This document shows positions 57,224 to 64,000 of a stretch of 64,000 bases of DNA, in pieces; within the stretch, counting starts at the first letter, position 1; the number at the start of each line of letters is the position of its first letter. The position numbers and the translations under genes are program-made. Below the pieces are notes generated by a model, which saw only the letters and a program-made list of their open reading frames with translations, had not been told where the DNA came from and did not search any database. This DNA is from Chthonomonas sp. UBA2785 (GTDB taxonomy: Bacteria; Armatimonadota; Fimbriimonadia; Fimbriimonadales; Fimbriimonadaceae). The DNA lies in assembly GCA_002352215.1 (NCBI GenBank), contig DEIB01000054.1, positions 1 to 64,000 on the forward strand. Direction: 5' to 3'.

Positions 57224-58134
57224 AAGCCAAGGCCCGTGAGCTAGGGTTTGGGCTGGTGGGGATCACCGATGCGGCGCCCCCGCTGAGCTACGAGGCGTAC
57301 CGGCAATGGGTAGCTGACGGACACCATGGCACGATGAGCTACATGGCCCGATCCCATGAACTGCGGGCCGACCTGAACATCCTGCTCCCCGGCGTGCAGA
57401 GCGTGGTGGCGGTGGGCGCGTTCTACCGGCAACCCGAGGAACTCCCCGCCGATCACCCGAAGATTGCCCGCTACGCTCTGGGGCGCGATTACCACAAGGT
57501 GCTTCGGGGCCGCCTGCGCATGCTGGACCGCTGGCTGCACGCGGAAGAAGGGCAGGGGCGGATCTGCGTGGACAGCGCCCCAGTGCTGGAGCGGGAATAC
57601 GCCCACCGGGCGGGCCTGGGATGGTACGGCAAGAACACGATGCTGATCAACACCCACGCGGGGAGTTGGTTTGTCATCGGTCTGCTTCTCAGCACGCGCA
57701 AGTTGGCCCCCGATGCCCCCGCCCAGGGGGGCTGTGGCACCTGCCACGCCTGCATTGACGCGTGCCCCACCGGGGCCATTGTGCATCAGAACGGGCGGTG
57801 GCAAGTGGATGCCCGCGAATGCATTAGCTATCTCACCATTGAGCACCGGGGCGAGATTGACCCCGACCGGGAGGCCAAGTTGGATGACTGGGTGTTTGGG
57901 TGCGATGTGTGCCAGGAGGTCTGCCCCTTCAACACCGTCCGCCCGCACCAGCCCGGGCGCGCCCCGGTGCTGACGATGGAAGACTTCCGGGCCCGCACCT
58001 GGCCTCCGGTGGAGGAGCTTGCGAACCTCTCCCCGGAAGCCTGGGACACTCTCACCGCCGGATCGCCGGTGCGCCGCGCGGGCTACGACGGCTTACGACG
58101 TCACGCTCGCCGGGTGCTCCGTACGCGCATTTGA
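57199..58134 (+). CDS. queG: Epoxyqueuosine reductase
   Basis: The 311-residue cobalamin- and iron-sulfur-dependent enzyme carries out the last step of queuosine synthesis on tRNA. It has GADLNILLPGVQSVVAVGAFY-type N-terminal sequence, YHKVLRGRL, GWYGKNTML, and two 4Fe-4S sites, CGTCHACIDACPTG and CDVCQEVCPFN. The C-terminal HEAT-like part is short. ATG 57199 has GGAG 11 bases upstream; GTG 57187 is an alternative. It overlaps ksgA by 25 bases and glgA, convergent, by 42. Confidence 0.93.
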   Translation: MESLESQLKAKARELGFGLVGITDAAPPLSYEAYRQWVADGHHGTMSYMARSHELRADLNILLPGVQSVVAVGAFYRQPEELPADHPKIARYALGRDYHKVLRGRLRMLDRWLHAEEGQGRICVDSAPVLEREYAHRAGLGWYGKNTMLINTHAGSWFVIGLLLSTRKLAPDAPAQGGCGTCHACIDACPTGAIVHQNGRWQVDARECISYLTIEHRGEIDPDREAKLDDWVFGCDVCQEVCPFNTVRPHQPGRAPVLTMEDFRARTWPPVEELANLSPEAWDTLTAGSPVRRAGYDGLRRHARRVLRTRI

Positions 58135-59550
58135 ACGGTGCGCCACGGCGTCCGCGTACATCGCTTCGTAGGCTTGCGCGCTGGATGACCAGGAGAAGTC
58201 CTGCGTCATGCAGGTGTGCACCAGCTTTTGCCACGTGTCGGGGTCACGGAAGGCGGCAATCGCGCGGGCGGTGGCATCCCCGAATTCTTCCGCTGTGCGC
58301 TCGGTGAAGACGAAGCCTGTTTCGCCCTCCTTCACCGTGTCGGCCAGGCCGCCGGTTTGGCGGACCACCGGCACCGTGCCGTAGCGCATAGCGAACATCT
58401 GGCCGAGGCCGCAGGGCTCGAAGGCGCTGGGCATCAAGAAGATATCGCACCCGCCGTAGATTCTTTGGGCAAGGGACACGTCAAAAGCTTCCACAAATCG
58501 CACGCGTCCGGGATATTGAGCTTCCAGACGGCGAAGCTCGCCAGCGGACCACGGGTCACCCGTGCCCAGCACGATCCAGCGCGCCCCCATGCCCAGAATG
58601 CGGTCGGCCGCCCCGATCATGAGATCGAATCCTTTCTGGTTGCTCAAGCGGCTCACCACGCCCAGCAAAGGCGCATTGGTGTCGGGGTCCAAGCCCAGTT
58701 CTTCCATCAGTTGCGTGCGGCTGGCCGCCTTGCCACTGAGATCATCCACCGAGAAGTTGACCGGCAGGTCGGGGTCGGTGGCCGGGTTGTGGTGGTGGAC
58801 GTTGATACCGTTCAGAATCCCGCGCAGTCGGCCTTGGTCATAGAGATAACCCATCAGGCCATCCAGGCGGCAGCCGTACTCGCCGGTTTGGATTTCTTGG
58901 GCATAGTTCGGGCTCACCGTATTGACCTGGTCCGCGTAAACGCAACCAGATTTAAGGAAGTTTACGGCTCCGTAGGTCTCCAAAGCGTGCATGTTGTAGA
59001 GCGACTTGGGTAGCCCCGCCACTTCCAAGGTATCCGGCCCGAACTCCCCTTGGTACGCCAAGTTGTGGATGGTGATGCAGCTGGCCACGCCTTCCCAGCG
59101 CCCGCCTCGCGTCTCGCGCATCAGCACGGGCAAGAAGCCCATGTGCCAGTCGTGGGCGTGCACGATGTCGGGCGTCCACTCGGTGGCCAGGCAGGCTTCT
59201 AGAGCCGCTTGGGCAAAGAACAGGTAGGCGTCGCGCCCCGGGGTGTAGACCTCTTCGCTGCGACCGATGCCCGAGAAAAATCCGCAACCCTCGATCAGCC
59301 ACAGGGTCAGCCCCTCGGCGTGGACCTCGTGGAGGGTGGCCCGCGCCGTCCAGTACGGGTTCATGCGGACTTCGAAATCAATGCTCCGCTGGGGCGACCA
59401 CCGGTCCAGGATCATCTGGTAGGCGGGCATCACGACCTTGACTTCGTGGCCCCGGGCCTGGAGCGCGAGGGGCAGGGAACCGGCCACATCGGCCAGGCCC
59501 CCCACCTTGGCAAAGGGCGCCACTTCGGCGCTGGCAAAGAGAATCCGCAT
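58093..59550 (-). CDS. glgA: Glycogen synthase (ADP-glucose type)
   Basis: The 485-residue GT5 glycosyltransferase extends alpha-1,4-glucan. ADP-glucose binding uses K15 in FAKVGGLADV near the N-terminus, and the C-terminal SAFEPCGLGQMFAMRYGTVPVV with its catalytic Glu and QTGGLADTV are conserved. No other glg genes are in the window. The last 14 codons overlap queG on the opposite strand, so the C-terminal tail (NARTEHPASVTS) may be recent read-on. Confidence 0.95.
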   Translation of the reverse strand: MRILFASAEVAPFAKVGGLADVAGSLPLALQARGHEVKVVMPAYQMILDRWSPQRSIDFEVRMNPYWTARATLHEVHAEGLTLWLIEGCGFFSGIGRSEEVYTPGRDAYLFFAQAALEACLATEWTPDIVHAHDWHMGFLPVLMRETRGGRWEGVASCITIHNLAYQGEFGPDTLEVAGLPKSLYNMHALETYGAVNFLKSGCVYADQVNTVSPNYAQEIQTGEYGCRLDGLMGYLYDQGRLRGILNGINVHHHNPATDPDLPVNFSVDDLSGKAASRTQLMEELGLDPDTNAPLLGVVSRLSNQKGFDLMIGAADRILGMGARWIVLGTGDPWSAGELRRLEAQYPGRVRFVEAFDVSLAQRIYGGCDIFLMPSAFEPCGLGQMFAMRYGTVPVVRQTGGLADTVKEGETGFVFTERTAEEFGDATARAIAAFRDPDTWQKLVHTCMTQDFSWSSSAQAYEAMYADAVAHRSNARTEHPASVTS

Positions 59551-59570
59551 TTAACTGTATGATCGGGACG

Positions 59571-60749
59571 TTACAACGCCTCGATCAGCACCGCCGTCGC
59601 TTCTCCGCCCCCAATACAGGGCGTGGCAATCGCATAGCGACCTCCACGGCGGCGAAGTTCGTGCAGGGCCGTCAGTACCAGGCGGGCTCCGGTCATCCCG
59701 ATGGGGTGACCGATGGAGACCGCGCCTCCGTTCACGTTTAGCTTTTCGTGCGGGATGCCCACTTCACGGGCGGCGTACATGGCTACCACGGCAAAGGCCT
59801 CGTTCACTTCAAAAAGGTCCACGTCGGCGACGGTCAGGCCGTGCTTGTCCAGGAGCTTCTGGATCGCGGCGGCGGGGGCGGTGGTGAACCACTCGGGGGC
59901 CTGCGCATGCTGGACATAACCCACCACGCGGCCGATGGCCGTCTTGCCATTGGCTTGGGCCCAGGCTTCGCTGGCCAACACCATGGCGGCCGCGCCGTCA
60001 TTGATGCTGCTGGCGTTGCCGGCGGTGGTCACGCCTTCCTTGCTGAAGGCGGGGCGAAGCTCAGGAAGCTTGGCCGGGTTGCCGCGGCCCGGTTCCTCGT
60101 CGGTGTCCACCATCACCGGGTCACCCTTGCGCTGGGGCACCGCCACCGGCACGATTTCGTCCTTGAATTGGCCCCCGGTTTGGGCGGCCAGGGCGCGGCG
60201 GTAACTCTCGGCGCTGTAGGCGTCCAGCTCTTCTCGCGAGAAAGAAAACTCGGTGGCGCAGGCGTCGCCGCAAGTGCCCATGTGGACGTTCTTGTAAGGA
60301 TCCCACAGACCGTCATTGATCATCAAGTCAATCATCGTGCCGTTGCCCATGCGGTAGCCGGCGCGGGCCTGGGGCAGGGCGTAGGGGGCGTTGGTCATGC
60401 TTTCCATGCCGCCGGCCACCACCACTTGGGCGTCACCCAGCGCGATGGCTTGCGCGGCCATCATCACCGCCTTCATGCCGCTACCGCACACCTTGTTGAT
60501 GGTGGTGCAGGGCACGGATTGGGGCAGACCGGCGCCGAGGGCCGCCTGACGGGCGGGGGCCTGGCCGATGGCGGCCGAAAGCACGTTGCCCATCAAAACT
60601 TCATCCACCTGACCGGCATCCACTCCGGCAGCGGCGAGGGCGCCCTGGATGGCCGTGGCGCCCAACTGGGGAGCCGTGAGGCTACCAAGAGCCCCTTGAA
60701 AGGCACCGATGGGGGTGCGAACGCCACTGAGGATGACCACGTTGTCCAT
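59571..60749 (-). CDS. Acetyl-CoA C-acetyltransferase (thiolase)
   Basis: The 392-residue thiolase condenses or splits acetyl-CoA units. The acyl-enzyme cysteine is C88 in TTINKVCGSGMK, the catalytic His lies in SIGHPIGMTGAR and the second cysteine in ATPCIGGGEA. Biosynthetic (PhaA/AtoB) and degradative forms look alike; the length of 392 fits the biosynthetic class. No partner reductase or hydratase is nearby. TACTCT ends 5 bases before the ATG. Confidence 0.93.
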   Translation of the reverse strand: MDNVVILSGVRTPIGAFQGALGSLTAPQLGATAIQGALAAAGVDAGQVDEVLMGNVLSAAIGQAPARQAALGAGLPQSVPCTTINKVCGSGMKAVMMAAQAIALGDAQVVVAGGMESMTNAPYALPQARAGYRMGNGTMIDLMINDGLWDPYKNVHMGTCGDACATEFSFSREELDAYSAESYRRALAAQTGGQFKDEIVPVAVPQRKGDPVMVDTDEEPGRGNPAKLPELRPAFSKEGVTTAGNASSINDGAAAMVLASEAWAQANGKTAIGRVVGYVQHAQAPEWFTTAPAAAIQKLLDKHGLTVADVDLFEVNEAFAVVAMYAAREVGIPHEKLNVNGGAVSIGHPIGMTGARLVLTALHELRRRGGRYAIATPCIGGGEATAVLIEAL

Positions 60750-60754
60750 GGCCT

Positions 60755-60760
60755 AGAGTA
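60755..60760 (-). promoter_or_regulatory. -10 box (TACTCT) for leaderless thiolase gene
   Basis: TACTCT on the minus strand ends 5 bases before the ATG at 60749, slightly closer than the other examples. Confidence 0.35.
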
Positions 60761-60769
60761 TGCCGGAAC

Positions 60770-62383
60770 TTAGGAGCCTTCTTCGGGTCCGGCGGGGGTT
60801 TCGGACTTGCCCTTTTGCAAGCGGCGATTGAGGCCCCGCGACACGTACTCCGTTTCCTTGAGCCCGAACGCCTTACAGATGAAGTAGTACGCCCAGGCGT
60901 AGAGCAGCGCCAGGAACCCGGTGCTCGCCAGCACCCCCAGCTTGCCCCCGGAGGTGGTGAGGGCAGGGAATTGCCAAATCAGCGCCGCCAGGGCCGCCGC
61001 CGGGATGGCCATGGCCACCAGCGTTTGCGCTTGCACCTTCAGGATGCCCTTGATGTCCATGCTGGGGGCGATCTTCTTGGCCCCGCCGATGAGCAGGATG
61101 GCCAGGAGCACCGCCGCGAGGCTGCCCGCCAGCACCAGGTTATCGTAGCTGCCGCCCTGGCGGGCCACCAGGTAGCCGCCCGCGCCAAAGGCCGCCGTGG
61201 CAATGGTGCCGTAGATGATGGGCGTGACCGACCGCTGCGCGGCATAGAACCCGCGCATGATGATCGGCTGCATGCACCACGCCGGGATGCCAATGGCAAA
61301 CATGCGCAGGCCGGTGGCGGTGAGATCGGTGTTCTCGGGCTTCCAGTTGCCGTGCTCAAAGAGCGAGCGGATGATCTCGTGCGGCATGGCCAAGAACAGG
61401 CCAGCGAACGGCACCGAGAGGAAAATCGCCAGCCGCAGTGACTTGGCCAGTTGATCATCAAAGAGGTCTTGCCGCTTCTGGGCCAGGAACTGGGCCAGGG
61501 CCGGGAAGGCGGCAATGGCAAGGCTTTGGCCGAAGATGCCGAGCGGCACCTGCATCAGCGTGTTGCCGTACTTGATGGCGGTGTTGATGCCGTCGCTCTT
61601 ATAAAGCGTGCCGAAGTTCTGGATGAGCAAGGCAAACACCCCGGGGAGAGAAAGCCCGAGCACTACCGGGGCCATGAGCCGGAACACCTTGCGCACGCCT
61701 TCGTGTTTGAAATCGAGGCAGGGCCGGAACGGCACCCCCATCCGGCGCAGCACCCACAGCGGCACAAAAATGTTGCCGATGAATGCCCCCGCCAATGCCC
61801 CCCAGGAGAGGCCGGCGATGCTGGGCGCGGTGAAATTGGCCAGCACCAGCGCACCAAAAATGATGCCGACGTTATAGATGTTCGGGCCGAGGCCGGGGAC
61901 GGAGAACACCTGCCGCGCGTACAGCGTGCCGAACATCAGGCCGCCAATAAAGAAGGCGTATTGCGCCGGAAGCACGATGCGGCTGAGGTAGGCGACCATC
62001 TCCCGGTTGGCGGTGGCCTCCATCGCCACCACATAGGTCAAGGGTTCGGCGAAGATCCAGGCGAGGGTGATGACGACCAGCAGGGCCGCGCTCATGATGC
62101 CGAAGAGGCTATTGAACACCCGCCAGGCGTCTTCCTCACGGTTGGTGTGGAAGTACTCGCTGAACACCGGGATGAATGCTGCGCTCAGGGCGCCGCCGGC
62201 GATCAGGAAGAAGATGATGTCCGGGATTTGGAACGAGAGGACGTAGGCGTCGGTTTCGGCGCCCATGCCAAAGCGGCCCGAGATCACAGCTTCTCGGATG
62301 AGGCCGAGAACTCGGCTGAGCAACAAGCTGGCCGTCATGATCCAGCCCGCCCGAACCACATTCGGGGTTGTCGCGTTGCTCAT
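60770..62383 (-). CDS. murJ: Lipid II flippase MurJ
   Basis: The 537-residue MOP-superfamily protein has about 14 membrane helices. It moves lipid II across the membrane for wall assembly. Typical motifs are SRVLGLIREAVISGRFGMG near residue 23, SAAFIPVFSEYF, and PLGIFGQSLAIAAFPALAQ. The C-terminal 20 residues are charged. It lies between trxA and the thiolase gene, both on the same strand, but the terminator at 62402 separates it from trxA. Confidence 0.93.
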   Translation of the reverse strand: MSNATTPNVVRAGWIMTASLLLSRVLGLIREAVISGRFGMGAETDAYVLSFQIPDIIFFLIAGGALSAAFIPVFSEYFHTNREEDAWRVFNSLFGIMSAALLVVITLAWIFAEPLTYVVAMEATANREMVAYLSRIVLPAQYAFFIGGLMFGTLYARQVFSVPGLGPNIYNVGIIFGALVLANFTAPSIAGLSWGALAGAFIGNIFVPLWVLRRMGVPFRPCLDFKHEGVRKVFRLMAPVVLGLSLPGVFALLIQNFGTLYKSDGINTAIKYGNTLMQVPLGIFGQSLAIAAFPALAQFLAQKRQDLFDDQLAKSLRLAIFLSVPFAGLFLAMPHEIIRSLFEHGNWKPENTDLTATGLRMFAIGIPAWCMQPIIMRGFYAAQRSVTPIIYGTIATAAFGAGGYLVARQGGSYDNLVLAGSLAAVLLAILLIGGAKKIAPSMDIKGILKVQAQTLVAMAIPAAALAALIWQFPALTTSGGKLGVLASTGFLALLYAWAYYFICKAFGLKETEYVSRGLNRRLQKGKSETPAGPEEGS

Positions 62384-62401
62384 CGCATGCCTATGATGAC
62401 A

Positions 62402-62432
62402 AACGGGAGCCCCGAATAAGGGGACTCCCGTT
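62402..62432 (-). terminator. Terminator between trxA and murJ
   Basis: AACGGGAG-CCCC pairs with GGGG-CTCCCGTT around a 6-base loop, with one bulged base. On the minus strand the T run after it is short (TTTG). It starts 24 bases after the trxA stop. Confidence 0.75.
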
Positions 62433-62455
62433 CAAATCAAGGGCTCGAAGCCGAC

Positions 62456-62779
62456 TTAGATGAATTTTTCGACGAGGTTCTTGATCGCTTCCTTCGGACC
62501 CATGCCGACCATGCGGTCAACTTCTTCGCCGCCCTTAAAGACGACGAGGGCCGGGATGCTCATGATGCCGTAGCGGCTGGCGATTTCGCCGTTCTCGTCC
62601 ACGTCGACCTTAAAGACCTTGGCGCGGCCTTCGAGTTCGGTGGCGACTTCCGCAACGGAACCGGCAATCATGCGGCAAGGGCCGCACCAGGGAGCCCAAA
62701 AGTCCACCAGTACGGGCACATCAGAATTCAGAACTTCGGCGTCGAACCGATCGGTGGTCATTGCGAGATTATCAGCCAT
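62456..62779 (-). CDS. trxA: Thioredoxin
   Basis: The 107-residue cytoplasmic thioredoxin has the redox motif W31-C32-G-P-C35 in FWAPWCGPCRM and the cis-proline MSIPALVVFKGG. It reduces cytoplasmic disulfides and would supply electrons to many enzymes. AAGGAG lies upstream of the ATG, though at a long spacing (12 bases). It is divergent from the glycine-rich protein gene, 113 bases away. Confidence 0.96.
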   Translation of the reverse strand: MADNLAMTTDRFDAEVLNSDVPVLVDFWAPWCGPCRMIAGSVAEVATELEGRAKVFKVDVDENGEIASRYGIMSIPALVVFKGGEEVDRMVGMGPKEAIKNLVEKFI

Positions 62780-62892
62780 GGTGATTTATTTCTCCTTACG
62801 CCGGTGACGACGCGGATTGACTTCGGGTATACCCTCGACAAGCCGAAAGGCCCTGGTGTAACATCCAGGGTAGATCGGGAGTCGAAGCCAAC

Positions 62893-63717
62893 ATGCCAGC
62901 GACAAGATTGAATACGATGGCGCGAGTGACCCTTGGGGTTGTGCTCGCGAGTGGAATGGCCGTTACGGCCCTCGCCCAGTCAGGCCCGCAAGCCCGACGA
63001 GGCACGGCCGAGTCAAGCCTCGTCGGTGTGGCTCTGTACGATACGGCGCTTCGGGTTGTGAACCTGTACGGTTCGCCGGACGAGATTCAGGGTCTGACCA
63101 TTGGTCAGGGTGGTGCCGGCGGTGGTCCGGGTAACTCGGCCACGGGTGCCGGTGGCACGACTGCCGCTGGTGGCGGTGGTCAAGCCGTGACGGCCGTGGA
63201 AGAAAACCGACCGGGTGTGGGTGGCCTCTACGGCAACCCGTTTGGGAATCAAGGCGAATTTTGGCGCCAAGTGCGCCCCGGCGACGGTGCGAGTGAACAA
63301 GAAGCTCGTAGCGGCGGTGCCGGCGGACGACCGGGTGCCGGTGGCCCTGGTGGAACGGGCGGCCCGGGTGGCGGATCCACTTCCGGTGGCGGCGGCGGCA
63401 CGCAAATCGTGCGCTGGGTGTACAAGCGTGGTTCCAGCCGCTACGCCTTCGTGTTCGACCGGTTCAGCCGAGTCGTGCAGATCGAAGCCGTGGGTATGAA
63501 CGACAGCAGGCCGCGCACGCGCCGAGCCATCGCTTTCGGTTCGTCCTTCTCGTCGGTCATCAAGGCCTACGTCGAGCCGGACACCTATGAACTGATCGGT
63601 GATACTGTGATCGTCCGCTTCCTGGCGAACGACCGCGTGGCCTTCCGAATGCAGCGACTCCGCCCGAACGGCACCCACGTGGTGACCGGTATCGTGGTGG
63701 CGGCGTCCGCTCAGTAA
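62893..63717 (+). CDS. Glycine-rich secreted protein of unknown function
   Basis: The 274-residue protein has a signal peptide (about 1-29, ending TALAQ). A short conserved-looking N-terminal part (SSLVGVALYDTALRVVNLYGSPDEI) is followed by two glycine-rich low-complexity tracts (about 73-97 and 139-173) and a C-terminal beta-rich domain (about 175-274: IVRWVYKRGSSRYAFVFDRFSRV). The N- and C-terminal parts resemble one split domain with Gly-rich inserts in its loops. I recognise no family. dnaG follows in the same reading frame after 15 bases. Confidence 0.75.
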   Translation: MPATRLNTMARVTLGVVLASGMAVTALAQSGPQARRGTAESSLVGVALYDTALRVVNLYGSPDEIQGLTIGQGGAGGGPGNSATGAGGTTAAGGGGQAVTAVEENRPGVGGLYGNPFGNQGEFWRQVRPGDGASEQEARSGGAGGRPGAGGPGGTGGPGGGSTSGGGGGTQIVRWVYKRGSSRYAFVFDRFSRVVQIEAVGMNDSRPRTRRAIAFGSSFSSVIKAYVEPDTYELIGDTVIVRFLANDRVAFRMQRLRPNGTHVVTGIVVAASAQ

Positions 63718-63732
63718 TCGAATCTCGTAACC

Positions 63733-64000
63733 TTGTCCGACGACCTCGACCGCATACGCCAGCGTATCGATATTGTCGATCTCGTCGGACAGAAGGTAAC
63801 GCTCTCGCAAAGGGGCAAGACCTGGAAGGGTCTTTGCCCCTTTCATGATGATAAGAACCCGAGTTTTCAGGTCAATCGAGAGCTCGGGCGATACCGTTGC
63901 TGGGCGTGCGGGGCGCAGGGCGACATCTTCAACTGGGTGATGGAAACCCAGCGCCTCACCTTCACCGAGGCCATGCACGAGCTCGCCGCCATGGCGGGGA
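63733..64000 (+). CDS. dnaG: DNA primase, N-terminal part
   Basis: The gene runs off the window after 89 codons. The CHC2 zinc-binding domain is complete: C35-PF-H38 and C56-WA-C59, with KTWKGLCPFHDDKNPSF and GDIFNWVMETQRLTF. DnaG lays RNA primers for replication. The start must be TTG 63733, since the previous stop codon lies in the same frame 18 bases upstream and no ATG or GTG occurs before the conserved sequence. Confidence 0.95.
   Translation, partial: MSDDLDRIRQRIDIVDLVGQKVTLSQRGKTWKGLCPFHDDKNPSFQVNRELGRYRCWACGAQGDIFNWVMETQRLTFTEAMHELAAMAG

Noticed and set aside
63100..63400. Tandem DNA repeat in the glycine-rich region
   Set aside because: The pattern comes from Gly codons with varied third bases; there is no regular DNA period.

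Overview
The window is about 64 kb of compact, GC-rich bacterial chromosome with roughly 56 protein genes, no rRNA, tRNA, CRISPR array or recognisable transposase, and no gene-free stretch above 300 bases. Almost everything is housekeeping: wall and lipid precursors, ATP synthase, DNA repair, tRNA modification, redox folding. A PEP-CTERM protein, many TANNNT boxes directly in front of start codons (leaderless-type genes), few Shine-Dalgarno sequences, and secreted proteins with glycine-rich or unrecognised sequence fit a deep-branching lineage such as Armatimonadota (Fimbriimonas-like). That placement is inference; no rRNA is present to test it.

Layout. 1-12.2 kb: 3' end of glmS, kbl, a double DinB-like protein, a secreted zinc metalloprotease, a DUF255 thioredoxin protein fused to a DsbD-alpha-like domain, alr, a TetR regulator with a likely operator, an orphan OppD-type ATPase, an orphan response regulator and a small secreted protein with a foldable leader. 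12.2-18.2 kb: scpA-scpB-dacA-rluB (minus) divergent from rmlB-rmlA-rmlC (plus). 18.2-21.2 kb: a KefB-type antiporter, then a pseudopilin/membrane protein pair bracketed by a 42-bp direct repeat that copies the 5' end of the antiporter gene. 21.2-22.6 kb: DsbD-alpha and redoxin pair.

22.6-28.3 kb: ATP synthase genes on the minus strand (AtpZ-like, AtpI-like, a, c, b, delta, alpha, gamma), ending at a terminator without the beta and epsilon genes. 28.3-38.6 kb: recG, rhodanese, topA, then a plus-strand run of transglutaminase, PIN-TRAM membrane protein, ispDF and hpf, followed by comF. 38.6-43.3 kb: a stand-alone LuxR-type HTH, galK, an M20 dipeptidase, ppa and a PEP-CTERM serine protease. 43.4-50.9 kb: miaB, then VKOR-DsbA, mnmA, two small proteins and an AI-2E family permease, facing a kinase-like zinc-ribbon protein. 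50.9-58.1 kb: secreted protein, ligA, ogg, secreted propeller-like protein, G5/3D wall protein, ksgA, queG. 58.1-64 kb: glgA, thiolase, murJ, trxA, a glycine-rich secreted protein and the start of dnaG.

Genes are packed tightly: ATGA/GTGA start-stop overlaps inside operons and convergent pairs that share stop-codon bases are frequent. I saw no obvious defence or mobile system. The most unusual items are the leaderless promoter pattern, the repeat-flanked pseudopilin insert, the kinase-like protein with seven zinc-knuckle pairs, the split ATP synthase cluster and several structured intergenic RNAs.
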